A stretch of DNA of 14,504 nucleotides from SIG588 sp045591985 (GTDB lineage: Bacteria > Bacillota > Clostridia > Oscillospirales > Acutalibacteraceae): NCBI GenBank assembly GCA_045591985.1, contig JAZNTV010000015.1, positions 1 through 14,504 of the forward strand, in the 5' to 3' direction. The position numbers were made by a program, and so were the translations under genes. How positions within the stretch are numbered: position 1 is the first letter of the stretch; each line of letters opens with the position of its first letter. Shown here one piece after another: positions 6,528-14,504 of the stretch. The notes below the pieces were generated by a model. It searched no databases and was not told where the DNA came from. It saw only the letters and a program-made list of their open reading frames with translations.

Positions 6528-6554
6528 GACGAACACAGGGGCGTTCGGTATACT
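6526..6554 (+). promoter_or_regulatory. Promoter of melA
   Basis: Plus strand: -35 TAGACG (6526-6531, 4 of 6), 17-bp spacer, -10 TATACT (6549-6554). The weak -35 next to a direct-repeat half-site suggests an activator-dependent promoter. CGAAC...GTTCG (6530-6547) is a short inverted repeat inside the spacer. A strong ribosome site, AAGGAAGGAG (6566-6575), follows 9 nt before the ATG. Confidence 0.6.
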
Positions 6555-6584
6555 TAAACTACAATAAGGAAGGAGTGTTGACTT

Positions 6585-7928
6585 ATGAAAATTACTTTTA
6601 TGGGCGCGGGCAGTTCGGTGTTTGCCAAAAACGTGCTCGGCGACTGCATGCTGTCCGACGTGATGCACGATGTAGACATCGCGCTATATGACATCGATAA
6701 AGATCGCTTGGAAGAGAGCGAGCTTTTGATCACCAAGATGAACGAGAACGTCAACCAAGGACGCGCGAAGATCAAGACCTATCTCGGCGTGGAGAACCGC
6801 AAAGAGGCGTTGCGCGGTGCGGATTTCGTGGTGGACGCGATCCAGGTCGGTTTGTATGAGCCGTGTACGGTTATCGACTTTGAAGTGCCGAAGAAGTACG
6901 GTTTGCGCCAGACCATCGGTGATACGCTGGGCATCGGCGGTATCTTCCGCACGTTGCGCACCATTCCCGTGTTGCAGGATTTTGCGGACGATATGGCGGA
7001 AGTCTGCCCGAATGCGTGGTTTTTGAATTACACCAACCCCATGGCGATGCTGGCGGGCTATATGCAACGGTATACTCCCATTAAGACGGTCGGCTTATGC
7101 CACAGCGTGCAGGTGTGTGCCAACACGGTGTTGAACGATCTGGGGATGACCGAACACGTGGATAAGACCTCCCACTTGATCGCGGGTATCAACCACATGG
7201 GCTGGCTCTTGGAGATCCGCGATGCGAACGGTAACGATCTGTACCCCGAAATTCGCCGTCGCACGGCGGAATTGTTTGCACGTATGGATGCGGGTGAAAA
7301 ACTTGAACACCACGATCTGGTGCGCCTCGACTACGTTCGCCGTTTCGGCTACTACTGTACCGAGAGCAGTGAACACAACGCCGAGTACAACCCCTTCTAC
7401 ATCAAGGCGAAGTATCCCGCGTTGATCGAGCGGTACAACATTCCGCTGGACGAGTATCCGCGCCGCTGTGTCAACCAGATCGCGGGTTGGAAGAAGCAGA
7501 AAGAGGAGTTGTTCGCGGGCGGTGAGATCACCCATACCCGTACCCACGAATACGCTTCGCACATTATGGAGGCGATGATCACCAACAAGCCGTATAAGAT
7601 CGGCGGTAACGTGCTCAACCGCGGGCTGATCACCAACTTAGTGAAAGACGCGTGCGTGGAGGTGCCGTGTTTGGTGGACGGCATGGGTATTCATCCCACC
7701 GTGGTGGGTGACCTGCCGGTGGCGCTGGCGGGCATGAACATGACCAACATCAACACCCAGCTTGCCACGATTGAAGCGGCGGTGACCCGTAAGCGCGAGG
7801 ATATCTACCGTGCGGCTATGCTGGAACCCCGCTGTGCGGCGGAACTCTCCATCGACGACATTATCGCGATGTGCGACGATCTGATTGCGGCGCATCAGGC
7901 GGCCGGGTTTATGAAGGAATATCAATAA
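6585..7928 (+). CDS. melA: Alpha-galactosidase, glycoside hydrolase family 4
   Basis: Intracellular hydrolase of alpha-galactosides such as melibiose, using the NAD+- and Mn2+-dependent redox mechanism of family GH4. The 447-aa length is normal. The N-terminal Rossmann loop is GAGSSVF (7-13), with Asp36/Asp38 at the end of the second strand. NYTNPMAM (148-155), GLCHSV (170-175, Cys172 and His173 as the known metal-site pair) and AGINHMG (200-206, His204) are the MelA hallmarks. ESSEHNAEYNPF, DEYPRRCVNQ and CVEVPCLVD follow as in E. coli MelA, which it resembles along the whole length. These features favour MelA over the 6-phospho-glycosidases of GH4. It has no signal peptide. It is divergent from the AraC-type gene and probably controlled by it. 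No transporter gene is seen nearby, so the sugar must enter by one encoded elsewhere. Confidence 0.92.
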   Translation: MKITFMGAGSSVFAKNVLGDCMLSDVMHDVDIALYDIDKDRLEESELLITKMNENVNQGRAKIKTYLGVENRKEALRGADFVVDAIQVGLYEPCTVIDFEVPKKYGLRQTIGDTLGIGGIFRTLRTIPVLQDFADDMAEVCPNAWFLNYTNPMAMLAGYMQRYTPIKTVGLCHSVQVCANTVLNDLGMTEHVDKTSHLIAGINHMGWLLEIRDANGNDLYPEIRRRTAELFARMDAGEKLEHHDLVRLDYVRRFGYYCTESSEHNAEYNPFYIKAKYPALIERYNIPLDEYPRRCVNQIAGWKKQKEELFAGGEITHTRTHEYASHIMEAMITNKPYKIGGNVLNRGLITNLVKDACVEVPCLVDGMGIHPTVVGDLPVALAGMNMTNINTQLATIEAAVTRKREDIYRAAMLEPRCAAELSIDDIIAMCDDLIAAHQAAGFMKEYQ

Positions 7929-7949
7929 ATACACAAATATAGGTAAAAC

Positions 7950-7984
7950 CCGATCCGCGGTGGGTCGAAAACGCCGCGGATCGG
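7950..7984 (+). terminator. Strong hairpin between melA and the giant surface gene
   Basis: CCGATCCGCGG (7950-7960) and CCGCGGATCGG (7974-7984) form a perfect 11-bp stem with a 13-nt loop, 21 nt after the melA stop. The DNA after it is TAAAATATTT, A/T-rich but not a T-run. It may be a weak terminator, an RNA-stabilising hairpin, or a site that lowers downstream expression. No clear promoter is visible between it and the next gene, whose ATG lies 29 nt further on. Confidence 0.5.
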
Positions 7985-8013
7985 TAAAATATTTAAGGAA
8001 AGGCGGAAAGTCT

Positions 8014-11000
8014 ATGAAACGTACGGCAAAACGCATACTGTCTCTTCTCTGCGTGACGGTTATGCTGTTCACTTGTTGTCTGTCCGGGTTGAGCGTGGCG
8101 GCGAAGGCTGTCAACCCCTATCCGACCAAGTGGACGATCTTGGATGGCGGAGAGAACGGATTGGTACTGAATTACCAAGCCGGCAACCGATTTGAAAAAG
8201 CGGCGTCGGGTTTTAATGCCCGGATTTCGGAGGATTACAACATCAGCGACATCGCGCTGTATGTCCACATGACGTTGGACGAAGCGGCGGTCATCGCCTT
8301 TGAAAAGGGCGGTGCGTTTGAACTGTCGCAGGCGACGATGGATCAGGCAGAACGCAACTGGCTTCTCCAGTCGCCCGATTGGCAGGTCGGCGAGAATATC
8401 GTGCTGTTGCCGCTCGGCGCGTCGGCAAGTTCGCCCGGCAGTGCGGGCGTGGTGTTTGATCTGTATCAGCCCATCAACTACTTCCGCGTGTATGCCAATC
8501 CCAACGCGGCGGAGTTTGCGGCGGATTCTTCCGTGACCATTTGGGAAATATCGCTGGTAGATACTACCGCGGCGGGCGTTATGTTCGGCGAGAACGATAC
8601 GTATCTTTCTCTGTCGGAACCCATCACGGCGACCCCGAACACCATCGAGGCGAGCGTGAAGGTGGACGTCCCGCAGACTGAGTGGCAGATCGGTAACGGC
8701 TTCACTTCGTCGAGCGGTTTCCGCATCACGTGGTCGAACGGCACGTCGGCCGTGACCTATAACAACAAGTGGGTCACCGACGATACTATGACCCTGCAAC
8801 CGGCGGCGGGCACGCCGTATGCCGAGTTTAAACCGAACGGTAAGACCAACACGAGCGGCGAGGACACCGTGTGGTGCCCGGTGTATACTGAAGAATTCAA
8901 GGCACTGGATATTCCGAAGAGCGTGACGCTCGACGATCTCGTGTTTTCCGGTTGGATGTACGTGAGCGATGCGTCGGCGGTGCTGACTACCAGCCCCTGG
9001 ATTTGGCTTGCCAGCACGGGATCGTACTCGGCCTCCAACGGAGGATTGACCTTCAAGAATATGTGGGCGGATGCAAACTATCCGCTGAACGACGGCTGGA
9101 ATTACTTTGAGATTCCGCTGTCCAAGTGGGAACCTTCCTCCTCTTCGTATCCGTTGGATATCAACGATATCAGCGGTATCAGCGTGCGCTCCATCAACGT
9201 GAAATGGCAAGAGGGCACGATCGAGGATCAAGTCACCGTGCGTTATGCGGATTTCCGCCTGACGGTGGCCGAAAAAGAAGAAACCGAAGACGTTGTGACC
9301 GAAAACACCGTGACCGAATGGGATATCGGCGGCTTTGGTTCGTCCTCCGGCTTCAATACGGGTTGGTCGAGCGGTTCGTCCGCCGTGACCTACAACAACA
9401 CGTGGGTGACCGACGAGGCTATGAGCAATCAGCCGGCGGCGGGTACGGTGTACGCCGAGTTCAAGGCGAACGGCAAGACGGCGTCGAGCGGTCAGTGGAG
9501 TCCCGTGTTTACCCGCAACTTTACGACGCTGGATATTCCCGAAGGCGTGGAACTGTCCGATCTGAAGTTCAGCGGCTGGATGTATATCAGCGATGCATCG
9601 GCCGTTACGACGCCCAGTCCGTGGTTCTGGCTTTCCACCTCCTCGTGGGTGGGCAACGGCGGTCTCAGTTATTCCAATTTGCTTAAGAATTATCCGCTGA
9701 ACGACGGCTGGAACTACTTTGAGATCCCGCTTTACTTCTTTACACAGAACAGTAAGTATCCCATGACCACCGAGAATATCGGTGCCCTCTGCCTGCGTTC
9801 GCTCAACCTCACCTGGCTGGATTCTACTCCCGATGACGGTGTGGCCGGTACGATCGAAGATCAGGCGATTGTTCGTTATGCTGATTTTAAACTCTCGTTG
9901 ATCGAAGACGAGTGGAGCATCGGCTACCCGAACGGCGGCCGTTATCTCACCACGAGTGCTACCGTTTACGATGCCGACGGCAACGGCGGTGCGCCGCATA
10001 TGGTGAATATCGGCACGGGTCGTGTCGGTGCGAACGAAGGGGCGCCCGAGGGGTTGGCGTATTACGCCGTGACGGTCAATAAGGGCGGCCAGATGGCGAT
10101 GGCGAACCAGAGCTTTACCGTGAACTTCCCCGAAGATGTGAAAGAGAGCGAACTGTCGCTCGCGTTCTGGATGTACACCTCTACGGGTGAGATCCCGGGC
10201 GGTTATCTGGAACTCACCTCTTCGGGCAAGGCGGATACGCAGGAGATCAGCTTTACCCACACCTCCTTCGCTTCCAAAGCGAAAGCGGGTTGGAACTATA
10301 TCGTGTTGCCGCTTTCTTCCCCCACGTCGAAGGACGACGACGGCGGTGTGGCACCGTTTGATTACACCAAAGCCAACTTTATCCGTTGGGTCGGTGCGGG
10401 GGCGATGTCGGCGGTGACCGAGATCCGCATTTCCGAAATGAAATTCATCGTGCATCCCGAGAAACAGATCGCCGCCGAAGGCGATACGCTGTTGTTCGGC
10501 GGTTCCATCAGCGGCTTGCGGGTGGACGGCGCGACCGACGGCAAAGACGGCGAACCTGTCGGTCTGCCGTATTATGAGGACGTGTTCAGCACGAACCACT
10601 CCTTCTTTGCCAAGAAGTTTGCAACGACTGCCGTGCCCGCGTATTCCGCCCAGAGCGATCTGGTGCTGAACTTCTGGCTGTATGTGGACGACGTGACAAA
10701 GATCGCCGATATCGGTAACATTGAACTCTCCTCCTCCGGCAAGTATGACAGCATGGAGATCGAGCGGGATATGTATTATCTCACCGCCACGCTGAAAAAT
10801 GGCTGGAACTTCGTGACCGTTCCGTTGAAATCGAACTGGGGTGCGAACAACACGGGCGGTGCGTTCGACCGTTTTGCCATCAACTATATGCGCTGGCACT
10901 CGATGAAACCGGTGGACGGCGAGACCGCCACCGTGCGTATTGCCAACATGAAACTTTCCACCCTCGCCGACGAAATGGCCAGCTGGGATCTGGTGCAGAT

Positions 11001-14000
11001 GAGCAAGGGTTGGGGCAACCAGACGCACGTGTACAACGACGAAGGCACCATTACCTGGAATAAGGAGTGGAATGAATACGCCGCCGTGGCACCGACGGTG
11101 ACCACCGCCTACGTAGAATTCACTTCCGACGGCACGGCGGATCACAACGCGGCATTGCACATTCACGCGGATAAGGGTACACTCGGTCTGTCCGAGATGT
11201 TCGCCATTCCTGCAAAGTATGGTCGCAACGATATTGCGCTGTCCTTCTGGATGTACATCAACGATGCCGATCTGCTGCGCGATAGGACCCCCGAAGTGTA
11301 TCTCGGCAGTGCCCACAACCGTCGTGACGTGCAGTATGCAGGCAACCTCTTTGCGGATCAGCCGTTGCAAGACGGTTGGAACTACTTTGAGATTCCGCTG
11401 TCGAAGTTTAAGGATCTCACCGACACCTTCGATATGCAGACGATCAACTTCGTGCGCATCGATCAGGTGTATGTGGCGGCCGAAGCGGTGGTGCGCTACG
11501 CCGATCTGGAACTGAAGGTCATCAACGAACCCGTTGTGGACGGCGGTGACGTGTGCGTGACGGCGGATGATATGGTGATCGTCGGTAATACCAACACCTC
11601 CGATGAAAATCCCATCGCGCTCTTCACCGACATATACGGCAACGTCTGCTGGGTGTGGGGTGACAAGCAGTACGCTACCAACTTTAACGTGTGCACCGGC
11701 GAATGGATCGACCTCGCGTTGGTGCGCGACATGGAACAAGGTCTGTTCTTCCTGTATGCCAACGGCGAAGTGGTCGCCCAGGCGGATGCGGCGGGCACCG
11801 CGGATATCGTTCCGACCACCGCTTTCTCCATCGGTGCGGACGGTCTCGGCGTGACGTTTAAGGGTATGATCGCCGACGTGCGCTTGTGGAGTGACGTGCG
11901 CACGGCAGAGGAAATTGCCGAAAACCGTGTGGAGAAGATCGGCAACAAGGTCAATCCGAAGATCACGGCCGAAGCCGAAGGCCTGATCGATGCGTGGTTC
12001 CTGGTGGGTGACCTCAGCCACGTGATGGGGGACAGCGTGACTGTGTCCCTCAAAGGCAACGATCTCGTGTTTAAGGGTTCGCGTGCGGACGACTGGTTGG
12101 ATTACGACTGGTCGGGTCACGACTTCCTGTATGACGAGGAAGGCAACCCCGATTATTACACGATGGTGTTTATCCCCGATATCCAGAACTTGGTGACGGG
12201 TAAATACACCGAATGGTTGATGGCGGAAGGCCAGTGGATCGCCGATAACGTGGAGAAGGAGAACATTGTCCACGTCATGGGCGCGGGCGACACGACCTGG
12301 AACAACACGGTGGCGGAATACAACCGTGCCCGTGCGGCGTGGTCGCTGTTTGAAGACAAGGTTTCGTGGAGCAACCTGATCGGTAACCACGACTACGTGT
12401 GGTCGAATCCCGTGCGTGATACCACCCGTTACAACACCTATTACGGTCTTGATTATATCAAGTCTACCGCCGGTGGCGAAAACTTCGTCGGTTACTTTAC
12501 CGATCCGTATGGCATTAGCGGTGTGGAAAACTCCTACTACCGTTTCAAGGTGAACGGCGTGCAGTGGATGATTCTCCAGCTCGAGTTCCATCCGCGTTTG
12601 CACGTGCTGGATTGGGCGAACGAGATCTTGGCACAGTATCCGCACGATAACGTCATTCTCACTACCCACTCCTATTTGAACGGTTCGGGCGATTATTGCG
12701 GCCAATCCTATACCTACGTGAACGGTACGAGCGGTGAGAAGGGCGGTGCCGATGCCGCAGTCGGCGGCTATCTCGGCGATACCACCGAAAAGATCTGGAC
12801 CGACGTGGCGTACGGTAACCCGAACGTCAAGATGGTGCTGTGCGGTCACTCCGCCAGCGATGAGTGCGAGATCGTGTACCGCGAAGATGCGAACGTCAAC
12901 GGCTATAAAGTGCCGCAGATGATGATCAACGCGCAGAACCTCGATAACAGCGATAACCAGTCGGGCGGTTACTTCGACGATCTGGGTGTCGGCTTGCTCG
13001 GTATCATGCGTTTCAGCGCGGACGGCACGCAGGTGGCGATGCAGTACTATTCGCCGTATTACAACAAGTCGTACGGTACGTTCAGCAACGAGATCACGCT
13101 GGCGTTGGATATCGACACGACCTGCACCCACGAAAATACCACCACCACGACGGTGGACGCGGATTGCGTGAACGACGGTTCCATCACCGTGACCTGCGAT
13201 GCTTGCGGCGAGGTCATCTCGACCGAAGTCATCCCCGCGCTGGGTCATAAAGAGCCCACCGGCACCTGGAACGCGAAGCAGTATTGCGAAAACGGTTGCG
13301 GCACGGTGCTGTACGACCTCGAAGCCCTCTTGAATGCGGGCGGCGAAGTGACGCTGGAGCGTGACCTCGTGACCGATAAGGCGATCACGGTGAACACCGC
13401 TGTGGTGCTGAACCTCGCCGGTTACAGCATCTCCGCCACCGAACTCGACACGGTCGGCGACGGCGTGTTCTACGTCCCCGCAGGCGGCGACCTCACCATC
13501 GAGGGTGAAGGCACCGTGAACGGCGTGGGCGGCAACAACTACTCCATGGCGATCTGGGCCGACGGCGGTAAGGTCACCATCAACGGCGGTACTTACACCA
13601 ACGTGGGCGCAGGCGAAGACGATCACTACGACCTCATCTACGTGAAGAACGGCGGCGAAGTGGTCATCAACGACGGTACGTTCATTGCGCACACGCCCGT
13701 GTGGACGCTGAACAGCCACGACACCCTGAAAGGCACCTTCACGGTGAACGGCGGTAAGTTCTACAAGTACGATCCCGCGAACAACATCACCGAGAATCCG
13801 ACCAAGGTCTGGGTGGCAGACGGCTTCGACACCGTCGCGGAAGGCGATTACTTCGTGCTGACCGAGCACGTGTGTGTGGAAGGCAGTTTGGTTGGCGCGT
13901 ATGATCCCGATCTGAAAGAACCGGGTTATACCGGCGATATCGTGTGCGACAAGTGCGGCGCGATCATCGAAGCGGGTACGGTCATCCCGACGTTGGCTCC

Positions 14001-14504
14001 CGGTGTCATCGACGAAAACGGGTACTACCGTGAAGACGGCAAGCGCGTTCCCTACAAGGGCCTGATCCTGGTCGACGGTGAGTATTACTACATCAACGAC
14101 CACGGTCTGTACCTGAAGGATGTCAGCTACACCATTTTGGATACCAACGGTTACGAAGCACTCGACGAGCGCGTTCAGTCCAAGGCAACCTACTACTTCG
14201 ATGAGAATGGCCATATGGTCTTCGAGAAGAATGGTGTCTACGGCGGCGTGTACTACGAACACGATAAGACGGTCCCGTATGCCGGTCTTGTGAACGTAGA
14301 CGGCAACTACTACTACGTTGTGGAACAGGGTAAGGTCGTGACCGGCCGCTACTTCGCGAGCCGCTTCAACGAGTTCACCCAGTTCACGAGCGGTTACTAC
14401 TACTTCGACGAGAACGGTGTGATGAACACCGAGCCGGCTGTGATCGACGGTTACTACTACGGCGAAAACGGCAAGTGCGAAGCGTATGCGGGTCTCGTGG
14501 AAGT
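8014..14504 (+). CDS. Giant secreted modular metallophosphoesterase surface protein, 3' end outside window
   Basis: Open from ATG 8014 (AAGGAAAGGCGG just upstream) to the edge: 2163 codons, no stop. A signal peptide (1-32, hydrophobic core, cleavage probably after AKA) means export; there is no canonical lipobox. Then come six related beta-sandwich modules (about 33-205, 222-418, 434-629, 632-815, 819-985, 988-1175), most with GWNYFEIPL- and VRYADFKL-like motifs. Residues 1180-1305 look like a LamG/concanavalin domain (ends RLWSDVRTAEEIAEN). Residues 1383-1700 form a calcineurin-like phosphoesterase: PDIQ (Asp1389), AGD (Asp1426), GNHD (Asn1458), TTHSY (His1552), GHSA (His1612). A Cys-pair motif follows (1704-1762), then a beta-helix-like stretch (1768-1948, GGxVTINGGT repeats), a second Cys motif (1954-1981) and Tyr/Gly-rich cell-wall-type repeats from about 2010. 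Probable role: wall-attached glycan or phosphoester handling. Substrate unknown; the link to melA is positional only. Confidence 0.88.
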   Translation, partial: MKRTAKRILSLLCVTVMLFTCCLSGLSVAAKAVNPYPTKWTILDGGENGLVLNYQAGNRFEKAASGFNARISEDYNISDIALYVHMTLDEAAVIAFEKGGAFELSQATMDQAERNWLLQSPDWQVGENIVLLPLGASASSPGSAGVVFDLYQPINYFRVYANPNAAEFAADSSVTIWEISLVDTTAAGVMFGENDTYLSLSEPITATPNTIEASVKVDVPQTEWQIGNGFTSSSGFRITWSNGTSAVTYNNKWVTDDTMTLQPAAGTPYAEFKPNGKTNTSGEDTVWCPVYTEEFKALDIPKSVTLDDLVFSGWMYVSDASAVLTTSPWIWLASTGSYSASNGGLTFKNMWADANYPLNDGWNYFEIPLSKWEPSSSSYPLDINDISGISVRSINVKWQEGTIEDQVTVRYADFRLTVAEKEETEDVVTENTVTEWDIGGFGSSSGFNTGWSSGSSAVTYNNTWVTDEAMSNQPAAGTVYAEFKANGKTASSGQWSPVFTRNFTTLDIPEGVELSDLKFSGWMYISDASAVTTPSPWFWLSTSSWVGNGGLSYSNLLKNYPLNDGWNYFEIPLYFFTQNSKYPMTTENIGALCLRSLNLTWLDSTPDDGVAGTIEDQAIVRYADFKLSLIEDEWSIGYPNGGRYLTTSATVYDADGNGGAPHMVNIGTGRVGANEGAPEGLAYYAVTVNKGGQMAMANQSFTVNFPEDVKESELSLAFWMYTSTGEIPGGYLELTSSGKADTQEISFTHTSFASKAKAGWNYIVLPLSSPTSKDDDGGVAPFDYTKANFIRWVGAGAMSAVTEIRISEMKFIVHPEKQIAAEGDTLLFGGSISGLRVDGATDGKDGEPVGLPYYEDVFSTNHSFFAKKFATTAVPAYSAQSDLVLNFWLYVDDVTKIADIGNIELSSSGKYDSMEIERDMYYLTATLKNGWNFVTVPLKSNWGANNTGGAFDRFAINYMRWHSMKPVDGETATVRIANMKLSTLADEMASWDLVQMSKGWGNQTHVYNDEGTITWNKEWNEYAAVAPTVTTAYVEFTSDGTADHNAALHIHADKGTLGLSEMFAIPAKYGRNDIALSFWMYINDADLLRDRTPEVYLGSAHNRRDVQYAGNLFADQPLQDGWNYFEIPLSKFKDLTDTFDMQTINFVRIDQVYVAAEAVVRYADLELKVINEPVVDGGDVCVTADDMVIVGNTNTSDENPIALFTDIYGNVCWVWGDKQYATNFNVCTGEWIDLALVRDMEQGLFFLYANGEVVAQADAAGTADIVPTTAFSIGADGLGVTFKGMIADVRLWSDVRTAEEIAENRVEKIGNKVNPKITAEAEGLIDAWFLVGDLSHVMGDSVTVSLKGNDLVFKGSRADDWLDYDWSGHDFLYDEEGNPDYYTMVFIPDIQNLVTGKYTEWLMAEGQWIADNVEKENIVHVMGAGDTTWNNTVAEYNRARAAWSLFEDKVSWSNLIGNHDYVWSNPVRDTTRYNTYYGLDYIKSTAGGENFVGYFTDPYGISGVENSYYRFKVNGVQWMILQLEFHPRLHVLDWANEILAQYPHDNVILTTHSYLNGSGDYCGQSYTYVNGTSGEKGGADAAVGGYLGDTTEKIWTDVAYGNPNVKMVLCGHSASDECEIVYREDANVNGYKVPQMMINAQNLDNSDNQSGGYFDDLGVGLLGIMRFSADGTQVAMQYYSPYYNKSYGTFSNEITLALDIDTTCTHENTTTTTVDADCVNDGSITVTCDACGEVISTEVIPALGHKEPTGTWNAKQYCENGCGTVLYDLEALLNAGGEVTLERDLVTDKAITVNTAVVLNLAGYSISATELDTVGDGVFYVPAGGDLTIEGEGTVNGVGGNNYSMAIWADGGKVTINGGTYTNVGAGEDDHYDLIYVKNGGEVVINDGTFIAHTPVWTLNSHDTLKGTFTVNGGKFYKYDPANNITENPTKVWVADGFDTVAEGDYFVLTEHVCVEGSLVGAYDPDLKEPGYTGDIVCDKCGAIIEAGTVIPTLAPGVIDENGYYREDGKRVPYKGLILVDGEYYYINDHGLYLKDVSYTILDTNGYEALDERVQSKATYYFDENGHMVFEKNGVYGGVYYEHDKTVPYAGLVNVDGNYYYVVEQGKVVTGRYFASRFNEFTQFTSGYYYFDENGVMNTEPAVIDGYYYGENGKCEAYAGLVE
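8677..9900 (+). repeat. Intragenic tandem duplication of a beta-sandwich module
   Basis: Two copies, 8677-9267 and 9313-9900, remain clearly alike in both protein and DNA. Each starts TEW-x-IG, continues SSSGF...SAVTYNN-x-WVTD, QPAAGT-x-YAEF, GWMY-x-SDASAV, DGWNYFEIPL, and ends VRYADF. Their similarity is much higher than to the other modules (W760, W931 and W1122 copies), which suggests a more recent duplication or gene conversion. Confidence 0.8.

Noticed and set aside
6462..6668. Longer start for the AraC-type regulator, adding 69 residues
   Set aside because: It would overlap the divergent melA start and both promoters. The ATG at 6459-6461 has a good ribosome site and starts a normal-length family member.
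8065..8082. Lipoprotein signal in the giant protein (Cys21/Cys22)
   Set aside because: The residues before the Cys pair (LFT) do not fit a canonical lipobox, and an AKA cleavage site follows at residue 32.
7993..14262. 2089-codon open frame on the minus strand
   Set aside because: It is codon-aligned with the plus-strand surface gene, which has a signal peptide, ribosome site and recognisable domains. The antisense translation is His/Val/Arg-rich and repetitive with no recognisable fold, and is explained by codon bias.

Overview
The window looks like chromosome from an anaerobic low-to-mid-GC Gram-positive bacterium, probably a gut member of the Oscillospiraceae or a nearby clostridial family. 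This rests on consensus sigma-A promoters, strong AGGAGG-type ribosome sites, a type I-beta DAHP synthase with a regulatory N-terminus, and a very long secreted protein with LamG, metallophosphoesterase, Cys-pair and Tyr/Gly-rich cell-wall-type repeats. This is inference from gene style; no phylogenetic marker was compared.

Region 1 (1-5400, minus strand) is an aromatic amino acid operon read right to left: aroF (DAHP synthase), tyrA (prephenate dehydrogenase), aroB, aroA and aroC, which runs off the left edge. tyrA/aroB, aroB/aroA and aroA/aroC overlap by 1, 1 and 4 nt, so they are probably translationally coupled. Upstream is a near-consensus promoter and a 36-codon leader peptide containing 9 Phe/Tyr residues, seven codons of which read YYFSFYF. 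It is followed by mutually exclusive antiterminator and terminator helices. This is a complete-looking Phe/Tyr attenuator, and it is the best regulatory finding here.

Region 2 (5400-5670) has no gene. It holds a cluster of palindromic, partly tandem 61-bp repeats of the mobile or REP-like kind.

Region 3 (5670-7930) is a divergent pair: an AraC-family regulator (minus) and a family 4 alpha-galactosidase, melA (plus). Between them lie two 12-bp direct repeats spaced 21 bp, touching both predicted promoters, which fits a classical AraC-type operator. No sugar transporter is visible in the window.

Region 4 (8014-14504, plus) is one giant open gene with no stop before the window ends (2163 codons seen). 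It encodes a secreted modular surface protein: signal peptide, six related beta-sandwich modules, a LamG-like domain, a calcineurin-like metallophosphoesterase domain, Cys-pair motifs flanking a beta-helix-like segment, and Tyr/Gly-rich cell-wall-type repeats. It uses no TTA, CTA or TCA codon up to 14262, which leaves a spurious 2089-codon open frame on the opposite strand.
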